Source: Pseudomonadota bacterium
GTDB lineage: Bacteria; Chloroflexota; Ktedonobacteria; Ktedonobacterales; JACDGC01
Direction of reading: 5' to 3'
Assembly (NCBI GenBank): GCA_021323815.1
Contig: JAJPKG010000125.1
Location: 1 to 12,041, forward strand
Length of the DNA stretch: 12,041 bases
In this document: piece after piece, positions 6,365-12,041 of the stretch
How positions within the stretch are numbered: the stretch's first letter is position 1
Layout of the letters: each line of letters starts with the position of its first letter
Program-made: the position numbers and the translations under genes
Notes under the pieces: model-generated
Database searches by the model: none
What the model was told of the DNA's origin: nothing
Seen by the model: only the letters and a program-made list of their open reading frames with translations

Positions 6365-6703
6365 TCAGGGCGAGGAAAATGGAGCGCGCGTCGCAGGCAA
6401 CAGCAGGTGAAAGGTTGATCCTTCGCCTTCCACTCCCGCGCTTTCGGCCCAGATGCGCCCCCCCATCGCCTGCGCCAGTTGCCGGCAAAGATAGAGGCCC
6501 AGGCCATTGCCGACAACGCGCGAGGCCAGATCGCGCGGCAAGCGCACAAAACGCTCGAACAGCAAGGCAATGTGTTCCGGCGGAATGCCCAGGCCAAAAT
6601 CGCGCACGCGAATCTCGATCATGTCCACCTCGGCGGGAAGGGCATCTATGACAAGCGGCGTGCCGGGCGCGGAATATTCCGCATGCGAACAGCAATGTGA
6701 CAT
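6365..6703 (-). CDS. Orphan histidine-kinase ATPase (HATPase_c) fragment, probable gene remnant
   Basis: The 112-residue product is the C-terminal half of a sensor kinase ATP-binding domain. EYSAPGTPLVI (9-19) corresponds to the segment just after the N box, RDFGLGIP (34-41) is the G1 box, LFERFVR (48-54) the F box, and GNGLGLYL (65-72) the G2 box, followed by GGRIWAES and STFHLLLP. The phosphorylated His, the dimerisation helices and the Asn of the N box are missing, so it should not act as a kinase. A shifted frame over about 6684-6696 reads TLLFA, which lines up in length with the lost N box, suggesting a small indel. The ATG lies 9 nt after the stop of the SDR-like gene and in the same frame, so the two form one run of codons broken by a single TGA. 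A translated ATP-binding adaptor is possible, but a decayed fragment is more likely. Confidence 0.65.
   Translation of the reverse strand: MSHCCSHAEYSAPGTPLVIDALPAEVDMIEIRVRDFGLGIPPEHIALLFERFVRLPRDLASRVVGNGLGLYLCRQLAQAMGGRIWAESAGVEGEGSTFHLLLPATRAPFSSP
6669..6682. repeat. Perfect 14-bp palindrome inside the kinase fragment
   Basis: GCGGAATATTCCGC is a perfect palindrome within the codons for residues AEYSA. It is 31 bp downstream (minus strand) of the TGA that separates the SDR-like and ATPase reading frames. It might be an operator or a small RNA hairpin, or chance. Confidence 0.3.
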
Positions 6704-6712
6704 GCTTATTGT

Positions 6713-7171
6713 TCAGGTGAGGTGAGCCATCACTCGCGCCGTGAGCGTCGCTTGCGGCTCCAGCGTAAGCGTCATGGCGCGCACCCCCGGCGCAATCGCA
6801 TCAGTGTTTGTGGAAGCGCCCATAGCTATAGTAATGATGTATCCCCAGCCGGCTTCGAGCATATCGGGCAGCACGGCATCGCGGGTGGCGGCCACTCCCA
6901 GCGGATCGAGTAGGATGGTGATGGGGCCGAGCGCCTCGCGCGCCGTCTCGACGGCCTCCGCCACCTCGCCGGCATCGGTGAAATCCGCCGTGACCCCCAG
7001 CACGCCGCGCCTTTGCAGGCGGATCATCGTCGCCACCGCCGTTAGCTCGCACGATTCCCGACCCAGCAGCGCGACATCCGCGCCCGCCTCGGCCAGTGCC
7101 AGCGCAATCTCCGCGCCCGCGCCGCGCCCGCCGTTCACCACCAGCGCCACGCGCCCTGCCAGATCGCTCAT
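6713..7171 (-). CDS. Truncated SDR-like (Rossmann) protein lacking the catalytic motif
   Basis: A 152-residue protein with the N-terminal half of a short-chain dehydrogenase/reductase; complete members have about 250 residues. Recognisable parts are the nucleotide-binding turn VVNGGRGAGAEIALALAEAG (11-30), VALLGRES (33-40), and TADFTDAGEVAEAVETA (61-77), where a DVTD-type motif is expected. The glycine motif is one residue shorter than TGxxxGxG, the NNAG motif is replaced by LDPLG, and no YxxxK pair exists. IITIAMGAS (112-120) runs almost directly into DAIAPG (124-129), which resembles the NAIAPG after the catalytic helix, so about 30-35 residues seem to be deleted internally. The start at 7169-7171 has a strong AGGAGGG 7 nt upstream. 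It is divergent from selB (121 bp apart). A catalytically dead binding protein or a decaying gene are both possible. Confidence 0.7.
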   Translation of the reverse strand: MSDLAGRVALVVNGGRGAGAEIALALAEAGADVALLGRESCELTAVATMIRLQRRGVLGVTADFTDAGEVAEAVETAREALGPITILLDPLGVAATRDAVLPDMLEAGWGYIITIAMGASTNTDAIAPGVRAMTLTLEPQATLTARVMAHLT

Positions 7172-7178
7172 GTTCCAT

Positions 7179-7185
7179 CCCTCCT
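7179..7185 (-). promoter_or_regulatory. Shine-Dalgarno that fixes the SDR-like start
   Basis: AGGAGGG on the minus strand, 7 nt before the ATG at 7169-7171, is the best ribosome binding site in the window. It argues against the longer in-frame start at 7309, and shows that the gene still has intact translation signals despite its incomplete product. Confidence 0.6.
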
Positions 7186-7247
7186 GCTTCTGATCATAGG
7201 ATATGAGGAATAGGGGCACCGGCATCGTTCGCCATTCTTGTTCGCAG

Positions 7248-7268
7248 GGGCGATGGCATGCCTCGCCC
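7248..7268. promoter_or_regulatory. Dyad in the divergent selB / SDR-like intergenic region
   Basis: GGGCGA (7248-7253) and TCGCCC (7263-7268) form an inverted repeat around the 8-bp palindrome GGCATGCC (7255-7262). It lies 24 bp before the selB start, between two divergent genes, a place where an operator could act on one or both. No clear -10/-35 pair was found in 7172-7292. Confidence 0.3.
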
Positions 7269-7292
7269 GCAAACATATTCGTGGGGCAACAC

Positions 7293-9197
7293 ATGGCGAC
7301 ATTGGGCACAGCAGGACACGTCGATCACGGGAAATCGACGCTGGTGCAAGCGCTGACAGGGATCGATCCGGATCGGCTGGCGGAAGAGAAGGCGCGAGGC
7401 ATGACCATCGATCTCGGTTTCGCCTGGCTGGCGCTGCCCGATGGCCGTCAGGTGAGCATCGTGGACGTGCCGGGCCACGAAGATTTCATCAAGAACATGC
7501 TGGCGGGTGTGGGCGGCATCGATCTGGCGCTGCTGGTGATCGCCGCTGATGAGGGCGTGATGCCCCAGACGCGCGAGCACCTGGCCATTCTCGATCTGCT
7601 GCGGATTCCACGCGGCATCGTCGCCCTGAGCAAATGTGACTTGGTGGATGATGACTGGCTGGCGCTGGTGCGCGAAGATGTCGCCGCAACCCTCGCCGGC
7701 ACCGTGCTGGCCGGCGCGCCGATCATCCCCGTTTCAGCTCTAACCGGCGCGGGACTGCCGGAACTGATGGCTGCCATCGCGGCGCATCTGCCCCCCGAAC
7801 GCGAGGTTGCGCCCGACGCCGTTCCGCGCCTGCCCATCGACCGCGTCTTCACCGTCAGCGGCTTCGGCACCATCGTCACCGGCACCCTGCTGGACGGCGC
7901 GCTCCACGTGGGGCAAGAGGTGGTCATCATGCCGGGGGGGCGACGGGCGCGGGTGCGGGGCATGCAGCAACATCAGGCGCAGGTGCAGGCGGCGCTGCCG
8001 GGAACGCGGGCGGCGCTGAACCTGGCCGGCGTGGCGCGGCACGAACTGGCGCGGGGCATGGTGGTGTCGCTGCCCGGAGCGCTCGCGCCCTCGCTGCTGC
8101 TGGACGCACGCGTGGAATGCTGGGCCGGCGCGCCCCGCGCCATCGCTCACAATGCTGTGCTGGATCTCGCTGTCGGCGCGGCGGAAACAACAGCGCGAGT
8201 GCGCTTGCTGGCAGGCAACGAGATCCTCCCCGGCGCATGGGGCTGGGCGCAACTGCGCCTGGCGGAGCCGGTGGCCGTGCGTCGAGGCGACCGCTTCATC
8301 CTGCGCAATCCCTCGCCCAGCGAGACGCTGGGAGGCGGCAGCGTGGTGGAAGCGCCGGCCCGCCATCACCGGCGCAACCAGCCCGGTGTGCTAGCCCACC
8401 TCGCCGCGCTGGCCTCAGGCGATCCAACGGCAATCATCCGCGCCACCCTGGCAACAGGGCGCGGGCATGAGCGCATGCTGACGGAAGACGCGCTCATCCC
8501 AAAGACGCAACTGCCGGCAACCGTCGTGAAATCCACCCTGACGGCGCTGCTGGCAGCGGGCGAGATCGCGCAGGTTGGCGCATGGCATCTTCCGGCGAGC
8601 GCGTGGGACGAACTGCGGGCGCGCTCGCGCGAGGCGCTGGCGGCATATCATCAGCAGATGCCACTGCGCGCCGGCATGCCCCGCGAAGCGTGGCGCACCC
8701 GGCTGGACCTCACGCCCGCACAAGCCGAAGCCGTGCAAACCGCGCTGGTGGCGGCAGGCGAGCTATCCTTCACAATGCCCGCGCAGATCGGCCAGGCCGC
8801 TGCGCTGCTGCATCTGCCACAACACCGGCCCAGCTTCACTCCCGCGCAAGCCGTCGCCCGCGACGCCCTGCTGGCGCGCTTGCAGGCAGATCCCTGGAAT
8901 CCACCGCCGTTCGCTGAACTGGAAGCGCAGGCGGGGCGCGACGTGCTGGCCGCGCTGGTGGAAAACGGCGCGCTGGCGCGTCTGAATGATGACCTGCTGT
9001 TGCCCGCTGAAACATTTGCCCAGGCGCGTGACGCCATTGTGGCTTTTTTGCGCGAGCATGAGCGCATCACCGTCGCCCAGGCACGCGATCTGCTTGGCGC
9101 GACGCGCCGCACCATCGTTCCCCTGCTGGCCCTGCTCGACGCGCTGCATCTGACGCGGCGCGTGGGGGATATCCGCGTGCTCGCCCCAGACCGGTGA
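7293..9197 (+). CDS. selB: Selenocysteine-specific translation elongation factor SelB
   Basis: A GTPase that delivers selenocysteinyl-tRNA(Sec) to the ribosome at UGA codons marked by a SECIS hairpin. The 634 residues match the usual 600-650. GTPase motifs in order: G1 GHVDHGKST (8-16), G2 with RGMTIDLGF (36-43, typical of SelB), G3 DVPGH (58-62), G4 SKCD (113-116, where most members have TKxD or NKxD), G5 SAL (148-150). Domains II (PIDRVFTVSGFGTIVTGTLL, 181-200) and III (to about 365) follow. The remainder, about 375-634, is Ala/Leu-rich with helix-turn strands typical of the C-terminal winged helices that bind SECIS. The start at 7293 is where SelB proteins begin (MATLGTAGHVDHG); GTGGGG about 8 nt upstream is a modest Shine-Dalgarno. 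An in-frame extension to 7203 has no family similarity. No selA, selC or selD gene is in the window. An intrinsic terminator follows. Confidence 0.95.
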   Translation: MATLGTAGHVDHGKSTLVQALTGIDPDRLAEEKARGMTIDLGFAWLALPDGRQVSIVDVPGHEDFIKNMLAGVGGIDLALLVIAADEGVMPQTREHLAILDLLRIPRGIVALSKCDLVDDDWLALVREDVAATLAGTVLAGAPIIPVSALTGAGLPELMAAIAAHLPPEREVAPDAVPRLPIDRVFTVSGFGTIVTGTLLDGALHVGQEVVIMPGGRRARVRGMQQHQAQVQAALPGTRAALNLAGVARHELARGMVVSLPGALAPSLLLDARVECWAGAPRAIAHNAVLDLAVGAAETTARVRLLAGNEILPGAWGWAQLRLAEPVAVRRGDRFILRNPSPSETLGGGSVVEAPARHHRRNQPGVLAHLAALASGDPTAIIRATLATGRGHERMLTEDALIPKTQLPATVVKSTLTALLAAGEIAQVGAWHLPASAWDELRARSREALAAYHQQMPLRAGMPREAWRTRLDLTPAQAEAVQTALVAAGELSFTMPAQIGQAAALLHLPQHRPSFTPAQAVARDALLARLQADPWNPPPFAELEAQAGRDVLAALVENGALARLNDDLLLPAETFAQARDAIVAFLREHERITVAQARDLLGATRRTIVPLLALLDALHLTRRVGDIRVLAPDR

Positions 9198-9250
9198 AAC
9201 TTTTCCGCACCCCAGTGGATAGTGTTGCGATAGTGAAATCCACGCCTTAC

Positions 9251-9296
9251 CGCCGGCTCCGTCAAGTGGTTCTGATGGGGTCGGCGCTTCTTTTTT
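9251..9296 (+). terminator. Intrinsic terminator of selB
   Basis: Bases 9251-9264 pair with 9273-9286 as a continuous 14-bp stem with three G-U wobbles and an 8-nt loop. The lower stem is CGCCGGCTCC against GGGGTCGGCG. CTTCTTTTTT (9287-9296) follows directly. It lies 54 nt after the selB stop and is the clearest rho-independent terminator in the window, separating selB from ftsH. Confidence 0.75.
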
Positions 9297-9346
9297 CGCC
9301 TCATCCGTAAGATTTCTGTGAGATGGTTGCACGGTTGTCCTAGTGG

Positions 9347-9377
9347 TTCGCATCGGCCTGGCCTGAGATCGTATAAT
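9347..9377 (+). promoter_or_regulatory. Sigma-70 type promoter of ftsH
   Basis: TATAAT (9372-9377) is a perfect -10 hexamer. TTCGCA (9347-9352), 19 bp upstream, is a 4-of-6 match to -35. It follows the selB terminator by 50 bp. The ATG at 9376 overlaps the -10 itself, so a transcript from here cannot contain that start, which supports the downstream start at 9580. Confidence 0.65.
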
Positions 9378-9383
9378 GAGAGG

Positions 9384-9579
9384 AAACACAAAACAAAATC
9401 TGGTCGCGATCTATGCCAAGCAGTTGCGAGATCCGATGACGAGAGATAGAAAGACATATCCGCCTTGCCGATTGCGTGCCAGCATTGCGTCACCCTGGCA
9501 CGAGGGCTGCGCCAAGCGTTCCGCCGCTGGCGGTGAGTCGAACGGCGGCAGAATGTGGATGCGCGAGGAGCATGACCCG
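9384..9579 (+). promoter_or_regulatory. Structured leader of ftsH (about 195 nt)
   Basis: This stretch holds no recognisable gene. CGTGCCAG (9475-9482) pairs perfectly with CTGGCACG (9495-9502) around a 12-nt loop. CCGCC (9521-9525) can pair with GGCGG (9529-9533), or CCGCCG (9521-9526) with CGGCGG (9543-9548); the two options exclude each other. The Shine-Dalgarno GAGGAG (9565-9570) sits 9 nt before the ATG and is not buried in either stem. The leader could control translation or mRNA stability. The frame is open through it, but the encoded residues do not resemble FtsH N-termini. Confidence 0.4.
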
Positions 9580-11547
9580 ATGAATAACGCACCTGATCAC
9601 CCCAACGGCAATGTGCCGCCCCAAAGTCCCATGAGGCCGAATGGGCCGGGGCAGCAGGGGCCGGGTTCGCCCATGCCCTTTAATGGCACCCTCATCCTCT
9701 GGCTGATCATGGGCGTCATTCTGGTGGGCTGGCTCGTCTTCGCCGTCTGGCAGCCCAGCCTGGGCAGCAGCGGCGAAAATATCAGCTATTCCTATATGCT
9801 CGCTCAGGCGAAAGCCGGCAACGTGGCCTCGGTCAAGTTCAACGACACGCAGATCACCGGCACCTTCAAGCAGCCCACGCAGTCGGACCTGGACCCGAAG
9901 CAGAAGCAAACGAATTTTACCACCTATGTTCCCAATGTGGGCAATGAGAATCCGGTGCCGACGCTGACCAGCGAAGGCGTGAAGGTGCAGGGCGCGCCGC
10001 CCAGCAACGGTGGTACGGGCGGCTTCCTCGGCTCGCTGCTGATCCAACTGCTGCCGGTACTGCTGATCATCGGCGCGTTCTGGTTCTTGATGCGGCGCGG
10101 CAGCGGGGCGCAGCAGGGGCTTTTCAGTTTCGGCCAGAGCAAAGCGCGCCTTTATACCGGCGGCAAGACGCGCACCACCTTCGCGGATGTGGCCGGTGCT
10201 GAGGAAGCGAAAGTCGATCTGGAAGAGATTGTCGATTATCTGCGCGCCCCGGACCGCTATCAGCGGTTGGGCGGCAAGATCCCGCACGGCGTGTTGCTGG
10301 TTGGCCCTCCCGGCACCGGCAAAACGCTGTTGGCAAAAGCCGTTGCGGGCGAGGCCGACGTGCCGTTCTTCTCGATGTCCGGCTCGGAATTTGTGGAGAT
10401 GCTGGTGGGCGTGGGTGCCAGCCGCGTGCGCGATCTGTTCGACAAAGCCAAAAAAAGCGCGCCGTGCATCATCTTCATCGACGAGCTTGATGCCGTCGGT
10501 CGCCAGCGCGGCGCAGGGCTGGGCGGAGGCAACGACGAGCGCGAACAAACGCTGAACCAGATTCTCGTTGAGATGGACGGCTTCGATTCGCGTCAGGCCA
10601 TTGTGGTGCTGGCGGCGACCAACCGCCCCGATGTGCTGGACCCCGCGCTGCTGCGCCCCGGTCGCTTCGACCGCCGCGTGGTGGTGGACCGGCCCGACCG
10701 GCCCGGACGTGAGGCGATCTTGCTCGTCCACACCCGCGAGATTCCCCTGGCCAGCGACGTGAAGCTGGATATCATCGCGCGCAACACCCCCGGCATGGTC
10801 GGCGCGGACCTCGCCAATCTGTGCAACGAAGCGGCGTTGCTGGCAGCACGGCGCAATCTGAGCAAAGTGACCATGCAATGCTTCGAGGATGCGCTGGACC
10901 GCATCACCATCGGCGCGCAACGCCCGCTGGTGATGTCGCCGCAAGAGCGCAAGATCACGGCGATTCACGAGAGCGGCCATGCCATTGTGGCGCTGATGAC
11001 GCCGGGCGGCGACGTGGTGCATAAGGTGACGATTGTGCCACGCGGCCAGGCGCTGGGCGTGACGCAATTCATGCCCGCCGAAGATCGCCACAATTATTCC
11101 AAAAATTACCTGCTGGCGCGCATTGCCTATGGCCTGGGCGGGCGCGTGGCCGAGGAAGTGGCGCTGGGCGACATCACCACCGGCGCGGAAAACGACTTCC
11201 AGAACGTCACCAACATTGCCCGCGAGATGGTGACGCGCTGGGGCATGAGCAGCAAGGTCGGCACCGTGTTTTACGGCTCGGAACGCGAGGTCTTTCTGGG
11301 CCGCGAGATGAGCCTGGGCCAGCAGCGCGACTATTCTGAATCGACAGCGGCAATGATCGATGAAGAGGTCAAAAAGATCATCGAGGAGCGCTACCAGTAC
11401 GTCAGGAACATTCTCACCGCGAATCGCCCGCTGCTGGATAAGATGGCCGAAGTGCTATTGGAGCGCGAGACCATCGACTCCAACGACATCAAGGCAATAA
11501 TGCGCGAGATGGGCATCGAACAGCCCGCCGGCGTTGCGGTAGGCTAG
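9580..11547 (+). CDS. ftsH: ATP-dependent zinc metalloprotease FtsH
   Basis: A membrane-bound AAA+ protease, hexameric, that extracts and degrades misassembled membrane proteins and short-lived regulators. The 655 residues match the family. A Pro/Asn/Gly-rich tail (1-33) precedes TM1 (about 35-55, LILWLIMGVILVGWLVFAVW). A periplasmic domain comes next, then TM2 (about 148-168, LIQLLPVLLIIGAFWFLM). The AAA domain has Walker A GPPGTGKT (242-249), Walker B IIFIDE (297-302), and the second region of homology with RPDVLDPALLRPGRFDRR. The protease domain has the zinc motif HESGH (463-467) where most FtsH have HEAGH, and the third ligand region TTGAENDFQNVT. The C-terminus is short and Gly/Ala-rich. 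The start at 9580 is set by GAGGAG 9 nt upstream; the earlier ATG at 9376 overlaps the -10 box. It is monocistronic as far as seen, between a terminator and a hairpin. Confidence 0.97.
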   Translation: MNNAPDHPNGNVPPQSPMRPNGPGQQGPGSPMPFNGTLILWLIMGVILVGWLVFAVWQPSLGSSGENISYSYMLAQAKAGNVASVKFNDTQITGTFKQPTQSDLDPKQKQTNFTTYVPNVGNENPVPTLTSEGVKVQGAPPSNGGTGGFLGSLLIQLLPVLLIIGAFWFLMRRGSGAQQGLFSFGQSKARLYTGGKTRTTFADVAGAEEAKVDLEEIVDYLRAPDRYQRLGGKIPHGVLLVGPPGTGKTLLAKAVAGEADVPFFSMSGSEFVEMLVGVGASRVRDLFDKAKKSAPCIIFIDELDAVGRQRGAGLGGGNDEREQTLNQILVEMDGFDSRQAIVVLAATNRPDVLDPALLRPGRFDRRVVVDRPDRPGREAILLVHTREIPLASDVKLDIIARNTPGMVGADLANLCNEAALLAARRNLSKVTMQCFEDALDRITIGAQRPLVMSPQERKITAIHESGHAIVALMTPGGDVVHKVTIVPRGQALGVTQFMPAEDRHNYSKNYLLARIAYGLGGRVAEEVALGDITTGAENDFQNVTNIAREMVTRWGMSSKVGTVFYGSEREVFLGREMSLGQQRDYSESTAAMIDEEVKKIIEERYQYVRNILTANRPLLDKMAEVLLERETIDSNDIKAIMREMGIEQPAGVAVG

Positions 11548-11620
11548 AGTGCACGTGGAGAAAGCCGGGGGTGATGATGTTTACCATGTTTCCCGGACAG
11601 TCCATCGGGGTTTCTATTCC

Positions 11621-11646
11621 GAGCCGGGAGTTCAACCTCCCGGCTC
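11621..11646. terminator. Perfect 10-bp hairpin after ftsH
   Basis: GAGCCGGGAG (11621-11630) pairs perfectly with CTCCCGGCTC (11637-11646) around TTCAAC, 73 nt after the ftsH stop. It is stable, but ATCGCGCCC follows instead of a T-tract, so it may be a mRNA 3'-end stabiliser or a weak terminator. Confidence 0.5.
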
Positions 11647-11723
11647 ATCGCGCCCAACGATGCCCGCGCTATGTGCTAAAACTCCATTATTCGCCGACCC
11701 TTTTTGTCCCCGCCCGTTGTTAT

Positions 11724-11740
11724 CTGGCATAGCTCTTGCC
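11724..11740 (+). promoter_or_regulatory. Sigma-54-like -24/-12 element
   Basis: CTGGCATAGCTCTTGCC matches the RpoN consensus YTGGCAYR-N4-TTGCW at all but the last base, with GG and GC exactly 12 bp apart. It points toward the last gene, whose start is about 157 bp beyond the predicted transcription start near 11751. Whether this organism has RpoN is unknown; many Chloroflexota are reported without it, so chance is a real alternative. Confidence 0.3.
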
Positions 11741-11805
11741 TGAAGAGATGACGATGTGTTCTTTTCCACATCATGCAAAAGACTATGGCTTTCTTGCAGC
11801 GCGCG

Positions 11806-11814
11806 TGCTAGAAT
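11806..11814 (+). promoter_or_regulatory. Extended -10-like promoter of the last gene
   Basis: TGCTAGAAT is an extended -10 element (TGn followed by TAGAAT, 5 of 6 to TATAAT). No good -35 lies at the usual distance, as expected for extended -10 promoters. It would give a leader of about 85 nt. Confidence 0.4.
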
Positions 11815-11907
11815 AGGGAAAACGCTACGTCCCTCGCCTGGAAGCCAGCCGGGCGGATTTTGTGCTGTGCCAACGATGGCGAATTGAGCACCACAGGGAG
11901 ATTTTCC

Positions 11908-12041
11908 ATGACACATATGCCACAAAACACATCCAGCCCAATGGTACCCGCGTCCACTGCCGTCACGCGCCCCAATCCGTTCCAATTGCTGTTTCATCTG
12001 GGCAAAACCACGCGCTTAGCCGGCGCGCTGCTCGCCGACCG
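11908..12041 (+). CDS. Unidentified protein, 5' part (3' end outside window)
   Basis: Only 44 complete codons are present. AGGGAG (11895-11900) lies 7 nt before the ATG, so the start is well supported. The first 22 or so residues are Thr/Ser/Pro-rich and look disordered. The rest, NPFQLLFHLGKTTRLAGALL (23-42) followed by ADR, forms a basic amphipathic or membrane-proximal helix. The pattern is faintly like the N-terminus of DUF1232 (YkvA-type) membrane proteins, where a helix of this kind precedes LLxDxRVP, but too little is visible to claim it. An extended -10-like element lies upstream, and possibly a sigma-54-like one. Confidence 0.65.
   Translation, partial: MTHMPQNTSSPMVPASTAVTRPNPFQLLFHLGKTTRLAGALLAD

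Larger units (their letters stand above)
11548..11907. other. Gene-free region between ftsH and the last gene
   Basis: No supported gene lies in these 360 bases. They hold the post-ftsH hairpin (11621-11646), a sigma-54-like element (11724-11740), a 6-bp inverted repeat GATGTG (11753-11758) / CACATC (11767-11772) around an 8-nt pyrimidine-only loop, and an extended -10-like site (11806-11814). A TTTTT run at 11701-11705 is not preceded by a hairpin. A 64-codon GTG-initiated frame at 11549-11743 lacks a ribosome binding site and any recognisable motif. Confidence 0.5.

Noticed and set aside
6665..6715. SECIS-like hairpin after the TGA at 6713
   Set aside because: The 14-bp palindrome gives only a 5-bp stem with an AUAU loop, without the bulged U and G-rich apical loop expected of bacterial SECIS elements.
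7203..7292. 30-residue extension of SelB
   Set aside because: SelB proteins begin close to the GHVDHGKST motif, as with the start at 7293, and the extension shows no family similarity.
7172..7309. 46-residue N-terminal extension of the SDR-like protein
   Set aside because: The start at 7171 has AGGAGGG at ideal distance, and Rossmann proteins of this type start just before the first beta strand.
9376..9579. 68-residue N-terminal extension of FtsH from an upstream ATG
   Set aside because: That ATG overlaps the TATAAT box, the extension does not resemble FtsH N-termini, and a good Shine-Dalgarno precedes the ATG at 9580.
9490..11091. 533-codon minus-strand frame opposite ftsH
   Set aside because: A long antisense shadow of a GC-rich gene; the His/Arg/Gln-rich product has no motifs.
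11549..11743. 64-codon frame after ftsH
   Set aside because: GTG start without a ribosome binding site, contains the hairpin at 11621-11646, and has no recognisable motif.

Overview
The window is high-GC bacterial DNA with short intergenic gaps and well-formed Shine-Dalgarno sites. A long Thr/Pro/Ala-rich linker in an anchored exported protein, a DUF1015 protein, and a GC-rich type I glutamine synthetase without an adenylylation loop would fit the phylum Chloroflexota. That assignment is an inference from protein style only. No rRNA, tRNA, CRISPR array, insertion sequence or phage gene was found.

Layout. Left block, + strand (1-3698): the 3' end of a DUF1015 gene, then a class I glutamine synthetase (glnA) behind a structured leader, then an FAD-dependent flavoprotein of the amine oxidase / phytoene desaturase type with its own promoter-like element and leader hairpin. 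Middle block, - strand (3704-7171), read from right to left: a short, catalytically incomplete SDR-like protein; in the same frame after a single TGA, an orphan histidine-kinase ATPase fragment; a membrane-anchored FixH/YtkA-like protein with a Met-rich motif; a small four-helix DUF4383 membrane protein; a strong hairpin; and a single-pass protein with a probable extracellular beta-rich domain. It converges on the flavoprotein gene with 5 bp between stop codons. Right block, + strand (7293-12041): selB (selenocysteine-specific elongation factor), closed by a good intrinsic terminator; ftsH (membrane AAA+ metalloprotease) behind a TATAAT promoter and a leader of about 195 nt; and the first 44 codons of an unidentified gene.

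How the genes relate. GlnA (nitrogen assimilation), SelB (selenoprotein translation) and FtsH (membrane protein quality control) are housekeeping genes with separate control signals, so this looks like an ordinary chromosomal neighbourhood. The FixH-like and DUF4383 genes, 26 bp apart, are the clearest candidate operon of membrane proteins of unknown role.

The most unusual spot is 6365-7171. An SDR-like protein without the YxxxK catalytic pair and an ATPase fragment without its N box share one frame, broken only by a TGA, with selB divergent on the other side. Gene decay by rearrangement is the simplest reading; UGA readthrough or recoding is the bolder one. No clearly new defence or mobile system is visible.
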